NCBI RefSeq assembly: GCF_008329605.1
Contig: NZ_NPKO01000008.1
Span: 248,001 to 312,000 of the forward strand
Origin: Mycolicibacterium sp. P9-64
GTDB lineage: Bacteria > Actinomycetota > Actinomycetes > Mycobacteriales > Mycobacteriaceae
Direction of reading: 5' to 3'
Length of the DNA: 64,000 nucleotides
The position numbers and the translations under genes were made by a program. Below, one piece after another: positions 15,636 through 23,952 of this stretch; the first letter of the stretch is position 1, and each line of letters starts with the position of its first letter. The notes beneath the pieces were generated by a model that searched no databases, was not told the DNA's origin, and was given only the letters and a program-made list of their open reading frames with translations.

Positions 15636-16601
15636 GTGATGACGGTGAAGACCCCCTATTACGAGAGCCGTTTCGTGCGGGCCAACCACCCCGACCGGCC
15701 GTTGGCGCTGTGGCTGCGGGAGACGCTGCTCCTTCCGACGGTCGGCGCGCCGGTGGCCGACGTGTGGGTCATGGTCTTCGACCCCGAGGGTGCGGGGAAC
15801 CGGGCGCTCAAGGTCGGGTATCCGATTGGGAGCTCCGACTACCGGTATGAGGCGGGCGGGGGCGCGTGGACGGCGCGGATCGGCGACACGACCATCGACG
15901 ACGAATCGGCGCAGGGCGCCATCACCGGCGACGGCCGTTCCGCGGCGTGGGATCTGCGGATCGCCCCCGGTGGCGGGCCGCCGGTGAAGCTGCTCACCGA
16001 GCGTGGTTACCGGGCGCCGTTCCCGACCGCCAAGACGATGGTGCGGCATCCGCTCGCGACGTTCGACGGGCCGGTGGACCTCGACGGTCACCGGGTTCAC
16101 CTGCAGCACTGGACCGGCAGCGTCAATCACAACTGGGGCAGACGCCACACGCCGGCCTACGCGTTCGGTCAGGTGTGCGGTTTCGATGGTGCGCCCGAGT
16201 CGAGCCTCGAGATCGTCACCGCCCACGCCGCCGTAGGGCCGATCTCGCTGCCAGCCGCGACGCTGTTCGTATTGCGGCACGGTGGACGCGAATTCGCCGT
16301 CCGGTCGATCCTCGGCACACGCCACACCCACGGGCGCTACGCGCCGTTCGCCTGGACGTTCGGGGGTCGGGTGGGGGACGTGACGCTGGCGGGTGAGATC
16401 ACCGCCGAACCGACCGACGTCATTGGCTTGACGTACTTCGACACCGGCGGTGCGACGAAGTACTGCTACAACTCCGCGCTCGCCACGTGCCGAATCCGGT
16501 TGTCGGGAAAGGGCTTATCTGACGAACTCGTCGCCTCACGCCGGGCGATGTTCGAGATCCTGTTGCCCGAGCCGCACGGCACCGTGCCGTTGCTGGCCTA
16601 G
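15636..16601 (+). CDS. lipocalin/AttH-like hypothetical protein
   Basis: A 321-residue, beta-rich soluble protein. The segment LQHWTGSVNHNWGRRHTPAYAFGQVCGF resembles the AttH / carotenoid-hydratase-like lipocalin superfamily, which binds or acts on lipophilic molecules; I make no functional claim. The start is GTG 15636 (six bases after a GATGCT hexamer) or the adjacent ATG 15639. It is divergent from the cyclase, and its stop shares CTAG with the stop of the convergent TetR gene. Confidence 0.55.
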   Translation: MMTVKTPYYESRFVRANHPDRPLALWLRETLLLPTVGAPVADVWVMVFDPEGAGNRALKVGYPIGSSDYRYEAGGGAWTARIGDTTIDDESAQGAITGDGRSAAWDLRIAPGGGPPVKLLTERGYRAPFPTAKTMVRHPLATFDGPVDLDGHRVHLQHWTGSVNHNWGRRHTPAYAFGQVCGFDGAPESSLEIVTAHAAVGPISLPAATLFVLRHGGREFAVRSILGTRHTHGRYAPFAWTFGGRVGDVTLAGEITAEPTDVIGLTYFDTGGATKYCYNSALATCRIRLSGKGLSDELVASRRAMFEILLPEPHGTVPLLA

Positions 16602-17185
16602 AGGCGTTGACCAGCAACGCCGAGCGCGGCGTCCAGCACGCCCATGCACACGTCCACCACTTCGGTCCGCGAAAGCTGTTTGTTCGAAAGCCATTCCACG
16701 GTGATCTCGCGTATGAAGGCCACCCACCCGGTCAGCGCCGCAGACGCTACGTCGCGGGCGTGGCCGGTCACCCCGCTGGCGTCGAGAATCCGATCACACA
16801 GCTCGCGCATCCCCTCTGCCATCGGTTCGCGTAGGGCCGGGTCGGTGGCGATCGAGCTTCGATTCGCAATCATCACCAGCGGAACGTGGGCCTGGTAGAA
16901 GGTCAGATGCGCCTCTAGCGCGGCGGCGACCCCGTCGCGCACCGACGTCGTGTCGGCCCTGAACATCTCGGCCGAGAGTCGGTCATGTGCCCGCTTCCAG
17001 ATCGCGGCGAAGAACTCGCGTTTGGTTGGGAAGTAGTGGTACATCAGCGCCCGCGAGGCGTTGGCTCGGCGGGCGACGTCCTCCATGACGACGTCCTCGT
17101 AGGCCTGCTCCTCGAATACCGTTGCACCCACGTCCATCAGCTCGTCGCGGCGCTGCTCCGGGGTGAGACGCCGTCGGCTGGGCAC
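16598..17185 (-). CDS. TetR-family transcriptional regulator
   Basis: A 195-residue TetR repressor. The DNA-binding domain (about 5-60) reads LTPEQRRDELMDVGATVFEE then YEDVVMEDVARRANASRALMYHYFPTKREFF, a clear helix-turn-helix. The C-terminal ligand domain is unassigned. GTG 17185 follows TACGAT (17192-17197) by six bases, a leaderless start; the frame stays open to 17227 but that extension contains the promoter. The likely target is the divergent DUF4345 gene, which has an imperfect palindrome in its promoter. Confidence 0.88.
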   Translation of the reverse strand: MPSRRRLTPEQRRDELMDVGATVFEEQAYEDVVMEDVARRANASRALMYHYFPTKREFFAAIWKRAHDRLSAEMFRADTTSVRDGVAAALEAHLTFYQAHVPLVMIANRSSIATDPALREPMAEGMRELCDRILDASGVTGHARDVASAALTGWVAFIREITVEWLSNKQLSRTEVVDVCMGVLDAALGVAGQRL

Positions 17186-17243
17186 GGCCTCATCGTAGAT
17201 GCGGATGGTTGACGTCCCGCCCTGCACCGGCGTACCTTTTCAG

Positions 17244-17264
17244 CTATTGGATTAAGTCTAATAG
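17244..17264. promoter_or_regulatory. putative TetR operator
   Basis: A 21-base palindrome CTATTGGATTAAGTCTAATAG with 8 of 10 base pairs matched around a central A. It lies in the 88-base divergent region between the TetR gene and the DUF4345 gene and ends ten bases before the latter's ATG, next to its AGGGGATCGAG ribosome binding site. Confidence 0.6.
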
Positions 17265-17273
17265 GGGATCGAG

Positions 17274-17687
17274 ATGAAACGGGTTACGAAAATCTGGTTG
17301 ATCGCCTTCGGCCTCGTCTGCGCCGGTATTGGGGCGTCGCATCTACTGTTCGGGACCTCAACCATCATCGGAGGCGGGCCGGTCAACGCGACGATCGATT
17401 CCGACATGCGGTTCTATGCGCTGTTATTCGCCGTGTACGGCCTTGCGTTCGTGTGGTGCGCAGCCGACATCGAGGCACGCGGGCGCTTCGCGAACGTCCT
17501 CGGTGCGATCTTCTTTGCGGGCGGCCTTGCGCGGCTACTGGCCTGGGCTGTCACCGGTCAGCCGAACTGGTTCTACGTTCTGATGGTTCCCGTTGAGCTG
17601 ACGATCCCGCTGGTCAACTGGGCGCTGATTCGTCAGGTATGCGGCTCCCGTCGCGACGGCACGGCGCGGGTAAGCGCGAACGCTTGA
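17274..17687 (+). CDS. DUF4345 membrane protein
   Basis: A 137-residue protein with four transmembrane helices (WLIAFGLVCAGIGASHLLF, FYALLFAVYGLAFVWCA, FANVLGAIFFAGGLARLLAW, WFYVLMVPVELTIPLVNWAL), matching DUF4345, of unknown function. The start has a good AGGGGAT ribosome binding site. The gene is divergent from and probably controlled by the TetR repressor. Downstream is a large compound hairpin. Confidence 0.75.
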   Translation: MKRVTKIWLIAFGLVCAGIGASHLLFGTSTIIGGGPVNATIDSDMRFYALLFAVYGLAFVWCAADIEARGRFANVLGAIFFAGGLARLLAWAVTGQPNWFYVLMVPVELTIPLVNWALIRQVCGSRRDGTARVSANA

Positions 17688-17705
17688 GCCTGACATTCTG
17701 CAGGT

Positions 17706-17766
17706 GCGAGCGCGCGCAGACTGCCGGTGTGTTGCGGCGTGTCGTGCCGCAGACACGCGCGCTCGC
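17706..17766. repeat. compound hairpin, nested inverted repeats
   Basis: Outer arms GCGAGCGCGCG (17706-17716) and CGCGCGCTCGC (17756-17766) pair perfectly over 11 bases. Inside lies a second perfect stem TGCGGC / GCCGCA (17733-17738 with 17746-17751) around a 7-base loop. It sits between convergent genes and could be a terminator, but the nested form looks more like a dispersed intergenic element. Confidence 0.6.
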
Positions 17767-17826
17767 GGGAGGGGGATCTCGTCGCCGTCCTTGCGGCGCA
17801 CGGCGTCGGTGCGCTCGTTCATCACC

Positions 17827-17840
17827 AGATCAATTGATCT
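17827..17840. repeat. 14-bp perfect palindrome AGATCAATTGATCT
   Basis: A perfect, AT-rich palindrome overlapping the stop codon of the minus-strand membrane protein gene. Role unknown; it may serve in termination or protein binding. Confidence 0.4.
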
Positions 17841-18246
17841 AGACGCCCGTCGTCGATCCGGGCCGCACGATCATCAGGATCGTCACGGCCACCCACAGCA
17901 GGTTGAAGATTCCCGTCGACATCGCCAGCCGTCCGGCCGCCGCACCGTCGAGCACGCCCCGCTGCGCGGGCAGGATGGCCGCCACCAGGACCACGGCCGC
18001 CACGGCGGTCAGGCCGATCGAGACGAGCACCCACGCCTGGGTGAGCGACCCCATGGAGACTGCGGTCGCGATGCCGAGCAGCGGCACCGCGACACCGACC
18101 GCGGCATACGTCACGCAGATCCGGTAGAGCACGCCCGCTACGGCGGGCGTCGCGGCGTAGCGAGGAAAGATGCTCGCCGCCACCGCGATCGGGCCGACCG
18201 CGAGGATCGCGACGATGACATGGGCGCTGAGCAGGATCGCAGACAT
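17839..18246 (-). CDS. four-helix integral membrane protein
   Basis: A 135-residue protein that is almost entirely hydrophobic, with four helices (LLSAHVIVAILAVGPIAVAAS, VAGVLYRICVTYAAVGVAVPLLG, VLVSIGLTAVAAVVLVAAIL, FNLLWVAVTILMIV). The His in SAHVI is common in DUF2269-like heme-type membrane proteins, but the family is not certain. ATG 18246 is chosen because TACCGT lies eight bases upstream; a longer Gly-rich extension to 18303 looks non-coding. Confidence 0.6.
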   Translation of the reverse strand: MSAILLSAHVIVAILAVGPIAVAASIFPRYAATPAVAGVLYRICVTYAAVGVAVPLLGIATAVSMGSLTQAWVLVSIGLTAVAAVVLVAAILPAQRGVLDGAAAGRLAMSTGIFNLLWVAVTILMIVRPGSTTGV

Positions 18247-18348
18247 CGCACTCGACGGTAGGGCACCTCGGCCGCCGTCGCCCCCGCCGTACGCGCCAGA
18301 CATCGACGAGATCTGGCCAACCGGGCGCCGCTCGCGAAGTCGGTGCGA

Positions 18349-21327
18349 CTACCAGCCTTCGGTCAGCACCCGATCCAGCGCATCGACGTAGAAGTCGGCG
18401 CCTGCGACGTCAATACACAACGGCGGCTTGGTCTTCAGGATGTTCTGGTGATCACCGGTCGGCTGGATGACCACGCCGAGCTCGAGCATGCGGTCGCAGA
18501 TCGCCGCGGTCTCCTCGGTGGCCGGCGCCAGGGTGTCCTGGTCGCGGATCATCTCGACGCCGAGGTAGAGCCCGATGCCGTGCACGGTGCCGATGATCGG
18601 GTGCTTGTCGCGCAGCGCGAGCAGTCGCGCCTTCAGGTGACCGCCGACGCGTGCCGCGTTGCCCTGCAAGTCCTCGTCGCGGAGCACGTCGAGCACGGTG
18701 AGCCCGATCGCACACGACAGCGGACTCCCGCCGGTCGACGAGAAGAAGTAGCCCTGTGAGGAGAATGCCTCGGCCACCGCACGGCTGGTGATCACGGCGC
18801 CCAGCGGATAGCCATTGCCCGTCGACTTCGCCACGGACACGATGTCGGGCACCACGTTCTGCTGATGGAAACCCCAGAACCACTCGCCGAGCCTGCCGAA
18901 ACCGACCTGCACTTCGTCGGCGATCGCCAGCCCGCCATTGGCGCGCAGGGCCGCGTACACCTGCTGCAGATAACCGTCGGGAAGTGCCATGCCGCCGGCG
19001 TTTCCGTACACGGCCTCGCAGATGAACCCGGCCGGCGGCCGGCCCGCGGCGACGAGCTCCTCGATGTGGCGCACAGCATCGTCGGCGTACCTGCCGACGT
19101 CGGCGCCGCGGTACTTGCCGCGAAAGCTGTTGGGTGACTCCACCGCGTGCACCCAATCGGGTCGGGTGGTGAGCGCATTGGGGTTGTCCGCCGTCGACGT
19201 CGACACGGCGTCAGTGCCATACGTCCAACCGTGATAGGCCTCGCGGACCGCGACCACGTCGCGCCGTCCGGTGGCCGCCATTGCCAGCCGCAACGCCAGA
19301 TCGCTTGCCTCGGAACCGGAGTTCACCAGGAACACGGTGTCCAGCGGATCGGGCAACGTGGCGGTCAGACGCTCGCTGTACTCGACGACGGCCTCGTAGT
19401 TGAACCGCGAGTTCGTGTTGAGCCTGCGCAGTTGGCGCGACGCGGCGTCGGCCACCCGCGGGTGGGCGTGGCCGAGCACCGCGACGTTGTTGACCATGTC
19501 GAGGTACACCCGCCCGGACGTCGACATCAGGAAGTGCCGCCAGCCGCGCTCGATCTGCGGGGGCCTGCGGTAGTAGTGCTCCTGCACGGTGGCGAAGCTA
19601 TCGTCCCTGCGCGCCAACAGATCTCGTTGAGCCTCGGGCTCCGGTACGGTCAGTCCGAGCAGCGGGGCCGGGTCACGGGCGAGTGCCAGCCACCCCGGCG
19701 CCGATTCGGCCGTGGTGAACGCGGGAGCGGGTGGCGCGCCGACAGGACGGACGGAGACCTCGAACCAGCGGTCGGCTGCGGCGGTTGCCAGCGCTGCGCC
19801 AACCTCGACGTCACCGGTCGCGGTGGCGTCGGCGCCCGTCACCGTCAGTTCGTAGAGCTCACCGCGGAGCACCAGTGCGCCCCCGCCGTGACTGACGACT
19901 CCCGGCCACGGCGCCGTCACCGTGACGCCTTGGGCCGGCCACAGCGAGATGCCCGTCGCAACGACCTCGGGGCTGTCCTGGCTCAGCGCGGGTGCCCTGG
20001 TCAGGCGCGGCTCGCCGAATCGGGTGACGACGAGTGACGCGCCGTCGCGCACTGCAGCCCTTGCCAATTCGTCTTCGACACCGGCAGGCAACCACGCGCC
20101 CGGCTCGAAGGCGTCGTCGTACACGCCGGAGGTGGGGGACAGGTCGAGGGTGGTGACCGTCGCCGGATCCAGGCCCGCGATCAACGCCTCGCCGGACACG
20201 ACGGCGGCGGGGTGGGAAAGGCCCAATTCCGCTCGGATCACACCCGTCATCACGTCGACCTCCACTGATGTCGCCTGCTCGAACATGCGCCACTCGTCGT
20301 CGGACTGATCGGTGACGTACGCGTTGTCGGGATCCAACGCGGCCTGCTGCGCTCCGCTGACGATGAGCACCGCGGTGCGCAGCACCAACAGCGGCCACAG
20401 GACGTCGGCCTCCGCGACGGTCAGCGGTCGGATCGCGTGAAACGCCCTGATGCCTGGCAGGATCGACGTGGGAGTGTTGCCAGGGTGCCCCAGCACCGAC
20501 GACAGCGCGATGGCGACTTCGGAGACGGCCCAGGTGTCCGACAGGTCACCGAAGTCGATGATGCCGTCGGGCCCGGGTTCATGCTGTGCGGCGACGACGT
20601 TGGCGTCGGTCAGGTCGAGATGCACGGCCTGGCGCGGGAGTTCGTCGGCCAGGGGCGCGATCCGCGCCCACGCGGCGTTCGCGGCCGCCGTCAGCCGTTC
20701 GCGGTGGGACGGGTCGTCGACGTGCGAGACGAGCGCTTCGACGACGTCGTGGCCGACGCGCAGATCCCACTGCAGGGCGCGGTCGAGGCCGGGGTGCCGG
20801 AAGCCGGCCAGTGCGCGGCTCACCCGCCCCGCCAGATCACCCATGGCCGCGACGACCACCGGTGACAGGTGGCCGGTTCCGACCAGAGTGCCGCCTGGCA
20901 GGTAGGGCAACAACCGGACGTGGGCAGTGCCATCTTGGGCGAGCGGAGCGACGGGGGAATGGTCTTGGGCGAGCGGAGCGACGGGGGAGTTGCTGAGCAG
21001 ACCCGTTACCGCCGTACAACTCTCGCCGGCCAGGTTCGGCAGCGGCGCCGCGACCCGCAGTGTCGGCTCGGTCTCGGCGATCAACGCGGCCGCGGCATCT
21101 TGGGCTGCCAACTCGGTCGCCGTGAACGCCGGGTTGGCGATCTTCAGCACCGCGAAGGGCCGGTCGTCGGAGTCGAATACCAGGAAGTTCTTGTCCTGCT
21201 GGCTGCCAAGCGATTCCGCGCGCGCGTTGAGGCCGTAGTGCTTCAGCAGCAGGTGTTCGGCTTGATCCTCGCTGACCTGGGGCGCCGGTAGCTCGGGCTG
21301 CTCCAGGAAGTTGAACCCGGTGGTCAC
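18349..21327 (-). CDS. kinase / M23-like / class III aminotransferase fusion
   Basis: A 992-residue three-part protein. Residues about 20-350 form an aminoglycoside-phosphotransferase-type kinase: Lys in AVLKIANP, catalytic HLDLTDAN (His236, Asp238, Asn243) and metal-binding IIDFGD (Asp258). Residues about 460-530 look like a degenerate peptidase M23/lysostaphin beta domain without its His ligands. Residues about 570-992 are a complete PLP class III aminotransferase: GSEAS (671-675), IADEVQVGFG (Asp804) and the PLP lysine in SVAKSTGNGYPLGA (Lys834). Homologues of the last part include ethanolamine-phosphate phospho-lyase, so phosphorylation of an amino alcohol followed by PLP chemistry is plausible, not shown. 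The GTG overlaps the hydrolase stop by 4 bases. A 30-base duplication lies within the kinase. Confidence 0.85.
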   Translation of the reverse strand: MTTGFNFLEQPELPAPQVSEDQAEHLLLKHYGLNARAESLGSQQDKNFLVFDSDDRPFAVLKIANPAFTATELAAQDAAAALIAETEPTLRVAAPLPNLAGESCTAVTGLLSNSPVAPLAQDHSPVAPLAQDGTAHVRLLPYLPGGTLVGTGHLSPVVVAAMGDLAGRVSRALAGFRHPGLDRALQWDLRVGHDVVEALVSHVDDPSHRERLTAAANAAWARIAPLADELPRQAVHLDLTDANVVAAQHEPGPDGIIDFGDLSDTWAVSEVAIALSSVLGHPGNTPTSILPGIRAFHAIRPLTVAEADVLWPLLVLRTAVLIVSGAQQAALDPDNAYVTDQSDDEWRMFEQATSVEVDVMTGVIRAELGLSHPAAVVSGEALIAGLDPATVTTLDLSPTSGVYDDAFEPGAWLPAGVEDELARAAVRDGASLVVTRFGEPRLTRAPALSQDSPEVVATGISLWPAQGVTVTAPWPGVVSHGGGALVLRGELYELTVTGADATATGDVEVGAALATAAADRWFEVSVRPVGAPPAPAFTTAESAPGWLALARDPAPLLGLTVPEPEAQRDLLARRDDSFATVQEHYYRRPPQIERGWRHFLMSTSGRVYLDMVNNVAVLGHAHPRVADAASRQLRRLNTNSRFNYEAVVEYSERLTATLPDPLDTVFLVNSGSEASDLALRLAMAATGRRDVVAVREAYHGWTYGTDAVSTSTADNPNALTTRPDWVHAVESPNSFRGKYRGADVGRYADDAVRHIEELVAAGRPPAGFICEAVYGNAGGMALPDGYLQQVYAALRANGGLAIADEVQVGFGRLGEWFWGFHQQNVVPDIVSVAKSTGNGYPLGAVITSRAVAEAFSSQGYFFSSTGGSPLSCAIGLTVLDVLRDEDLQGNAARVGGHLKARLLALRDKHPIIGTVHGIGLYLGVEMIRDQDTLAPATEETAAICDRMLELGVVIQPTGDHQNILKTKPPLCIDVAGADFYVDALDRVLTEGW
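20933..20992. repeat. two-copy 30-bp tandem repeat inside the fusion gene
   Basis: Units at 20933-20962 and 20963-20992; the first 26 bases are identical (TCTTGGGCGAGCGGAGCGAC then GGGGGA). The protein repeats SPVAPLAQD with a 10-residue period (114-132). Each unit contains GGGCGAGCGGAGCGACGGG, a variant of a motif found elsewhere in the window. Confidence 0.85.
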
Positions 21328-22292
21328 TGGTTGACGAACCGGACGACGACGTCGGTGAACGCATCGTTGTCGTCACCCGCTGCCGTGTGCCCGGCGTCGG
21401 CCAACTCGACGAACTCAGCGCGTGGCACCTTGGTGAGGAAGTCTTCGACGCTCTCCGGGCTCACCACGTCCGACAGCTTGCCGCGGATCAGCAGGAGAGG
21501 GATCTCCAGGTTCATCGCGGCCTGTTCCATCTTGTCCACCCGCAGGAACGGATCGTCCGCAGGTTTGGTGAGGAACGCCGGATCCCAATGCCAGTACCAC
21601 CGGCCGTCGCGCAGCCGCAGGTTCTTCTTCAACCCCTCCGGGCTGCGTGGCTTCGGCCGGTGTGGCAGATAGGCGGCGACCGCGTCGGCGGCGGCGTCGA
21701 GCGAGTCGAACCCGTCGATGTTGCCGAACATGAAGTCGCGGATGCGGGCGCTGCCGTCCTTCTCGAACCTCGGTACGACGTCGACGAGGACGAGTCTGGT
21801 GACCAGTTCGGGTCCGGCCTCGTGGGCGGCGAGGATGCCCGTCAGCCCACCCATGCTCGCGCCGACCAAGACCACCGGTCGGCCGATCTGGTACAGCACC
21901 TGAAGGATGTCGCTACACATCGACTCGACGGTGTAGTCCGCGGTGGGGGAGCGGTCGCTGTCGCCGTGACCGCGGCTGTCGAGGGCGATGACGTGGAAGC
22001 CGGTGTCGGCCAGGATCTGGCCCGTGTTCTTCCACGAGTACCGATTCTGACCGCCGCCGTGCAGCATCAGGATCGTCGGCCGGCCCTCGGGTCCCGATGT
22101 CGCCGCCGGGGCGGCTCCGGGTCCCGATGTCGCCGCCGGGGCGGCTCCGGGTCCCGATGTCGCCGCCGGGGCGGCTCCGGGTCCCGATGTCGCCGCCGGG
22201 GCGGCTCCGGGGTTCCACTCGTCGCCGATCAGGTTGAGGCCGTCGACGCCGCGGAACGTCACGGTCTGCGATGTGCTCTGCGCGGTGCTCAC
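21324..22292 (-). CDS. alpha/beta hydrolase with repeat insert
   Basis: A 322-residue alpha/beta-fold hydrolase. Seen: oxyanion region LMLHGGGQNRYSW, DSRGHGDSD, nucleophile elbow VGASMGG (Ser of GASMG), an acid in the LSDVVSPES region and the catalytic His in DAGHTAAGD. Between the first beta strands (about residues 29-68) sit four perfect copies of PGAAPAATSG, encoded by a 4 x 30 base tandem array; most homologues lack this insert. Substrate unknown. It is co-transcribed with the fusion gene, overlapping it by GTGA. Confidence 0.85.
   Translation of the reverse strand: MSTAQSTSQTVTFRGVDGLNLIGDEWNPGAAPAATSGPGAAPAATSGPGAAPAATSGPGAAPAATSGPEGRPTILMLHGGGQNRYSWKNTGQILADTGFHVIALDSRGHGDSDRSPTADYTVESMCSDILQVLYQIGRPVVLVGASMGGLTGILAAHEAGPELVTRLVLVDVVPRFEKDGSARIRDFMFGNIDGFDSLDAAADAVAAYLPHRPKPRSPEGLKKNLRLRDGRWYWHWDPAFLTKPADDPFLRVDKMEQAAMNLEIPLLLIRGKLSDVVSPESVEDFLTKVPRAEFVELADAGHTAAGDDNDAFTDVVVRFVNQ
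22091..22210. repeat. VNTR: four perfect 30-bp units
   Basis: Four identical 30-base units at 22091, 22121, 22151 and 22181, each starting GTCCCGATGTCGCCGCCGGG. The period is a multiple of three, so copy-number change keeps the hydrolase frame. Exact identity points to recent expansion. Confidence 0.95.
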
Positions 22293-22414
22293 ATGGATCC
22301 TCTCGGCGGTCTCCCTGCACGTTACCCAGGCCGTTTGCCCGTTCGTAACCGGCCCCGGGCTGACGCCTGGGACGGCACCCGACGAGTTTCCGACCTCGGC
22401 GTAGTCGACATTGC

Positions 22415-22888
22415 ATGCCCAACATCACTCCCTCCCTCTGGTTCGACGGCAACCTCGAAGAAGCCGCGGCGTTCTACGCGGCGGTCTTCCCCAATTCGTC
22501 CGCCGGACCGTTCTTCACCCACCCCGAAGCCGGCCCGCCTACCTCGAGCGACGTGCTCTACGGCACCTTCGTCCTGGACGGACATCGCTTTCTCGGCATC
22601 AACGGCGGTCCGATGTTTCGGTTCACCGAGGCGGTGTCGTTCGAAGTGCGCTGCGCGGACCAGGACGAGGTCGACTACTACTGGTCCAAGCTCGCCGACG
22701 GCGGCGAGGAGTCACAGTGCGGCTGGCTCAAGGATCGTTACGGACTGAGCTGGCAGATCGTGCCCGAGCGGCTCTACGAACTGATCGAGGGCCCGGACCG
22801 GGCTCAGGCCGCCGCAGCGATGACGGCGATGCTCGGCATGGGCAAGATCGTGATCGCCGAACTGGAGGCTGCAGTCGGTAACGGGTGA
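22415..22888 (+). CDS. PhnB-like VOC protein
   Basis: A 157-residue protein of the PhnB / 3-demethylubiquinone-methyltransferase-like VOC group. It starts PNITPSLWFDGNLEEAAAFYAAVFPNS and has FRFTEAVSFEVRCADQDEVDYYW and GWLKDRYGLSWQIVP, all hallmarks of this group. Members bind metals or small ligands; the function here is unknown. It is followed by 259 bases and then the yrbE/mce operon and is probably a separate transcription unit. Confidence 0.8.
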   Translation: MPNITPSLWFDGNLEEAAAFYAAVFPNSSAGPFFTHPEAGPPTSSDVLYGTFVLDGHRFLGINGGPMFRFTEAVSFEVRCADQDEVDYYWSKLADGGEESQCGWLKDRYGLSWQIVPERLYELIEGPDRAQAAAAMTAMLGMGKIVIAELEAAVGNG

Positions 22889-23147
22889 TCCCGGCAGCAA
22901 TCCCAACCGTTGATGATTTGCTGATGTCGCACCATCCCGACCGGTACGTGCGACCTGCATGGTCGACGTTCCAATACACGCTGCGGTGGCGTCGCGCGGT
23001 GCTCTGCTGTTGCTGGCGTTGAAATGCTTGTTGTACGGTTCTTCGACTTCTTCCTGTGTCACCATCACGGCATTCGCCAGGGACGGGTTTAGTCGAGGGG
23101 AATCAGCGGTCGATGGCATTGACGTGCAGCGCAGGGGAGAACGGTTG
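22889..23147. other. region upstream of the yrbE/mce operon
   Basis: 259 bases that must hold the operon promoter. The frame of yrbEA stays open back to 22959, but the extension lacks family similarity. No clear operator or -10/-35 pair could be assigned. Confidence 0.4.
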
Positions 23148-23927
23148 ATGGTCGCATCCGACGCATTGGCCAAGAATGCGGCCAAACCGATCCGCGCTGT
23201 CGGCGGCTTCTTCTCGATGGCGCTCGACACGTTCGTGCTGATGTTCAAGCCGCCGTTTGCGTGGCGCGAATTCATCCTTCAGTCGTGGTTCGTCGCCCGC
23301 GTGGCCATCGTGCCCACGCTGATGCTGACGATCCCCTACACCGTCCTGCTGACCTTCACGTTCAACATCCTGCTCACCGAATTCGGCGCCGCCGACTTCT
23401 CCGGCACCGGCGCCGCACTCGGCACGGTCAGCCAAATCGGGCCGATCGTCACGGTTCTGGTGATCGCGGGAGCGGGCGCCACTGCGATGTGTGCGGACCT
23501 CGGTGCGCGCACCATCCGCGAGGAGCTCGACGCGCTGCGGGTAATGGGCGTCAATCCCATTCAGACACTGGTGGTTCCGCGTGTGCTTGCGGCGACGCTG
23601 GTGTCACTGGCGCTGTCGGCGACGGTGGTCCTGGTCGGCCTGACCGGGGCGTACCTGTTCTGTGTCTACGTCCAGCACGTCTCGCCTGGCGCGTTCGTCT
23701 CCGGCCTGACGCTGGTGACCGGCCCGGCCGACGTGGTGATCGCCTTGGTGAAGGCTGCGCTGTTCGGCCTGACGGCCGGTCTGATCGCTTGCTACAAGGG
23801 CGTTTCCGTCGGAGGTGGCCCGGCAGGCGTCGGCAACGCGGTGAACGAGACGGTCGTCTTCACCTTCATGGCCCTGTTCGCCATCAACGTCGTCGCGACC
23901 GCCGTCGGCGTGAAGGCCACGTTGTGA
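23148..23927 (+). CDS. yrbEA: YrbE/MlaE-type Mce permease, first subunit
   Basis: A 259-residue integral membrane protein of the MlaE/YrbE family, the permease half of the Mce lipid importer. The family core is strong: FILQSWFVARVAIVPTLMLTIP, AGAGATAMCADLGARTIREELDALRVMG (the coupling helix that meets the ATPase), PRVLAATLVSL and GGPAGVGNAVNETVV. ATG 23148 is chosen because GGGGAG lies upstream and the longer frame is atypical. It starts the operon. The ATPase MceG is not encoded in the window and is normally elsewhere. Confidence 0.93.
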   Translation: MVASDALAKNAAKPIRAVGGFFSMALDTFVLMFKPPFAWREFILQSWFVARVAIVPTLMLTIPYTVLLTFTFNILLTEFGAADFSGTGAALGTVSQIGPIVTVLVIAGAGATAMCADLGARTIREELDALRVMGVNPIQTLVVPRVLAATLVSLALSATVVLVGLTGAYLFCVYVQHVSPGAFVSGLTLVTGPADVVIALVKAALFGLTAGLIACYKGVSVGGGPAGVGNAVNETVVFTFMALFAINVVATAVGVKATL

Positions 23928-23952
23928 GTCAGCGGGTAGCGCGGGATCGCAT

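Noticed and set aside
22091..22210. Possible CRISPR array
   Set aside because: The units are directly adjacent with no spacers and lie in frame in a hydrolase gene, so it is a VNTR.
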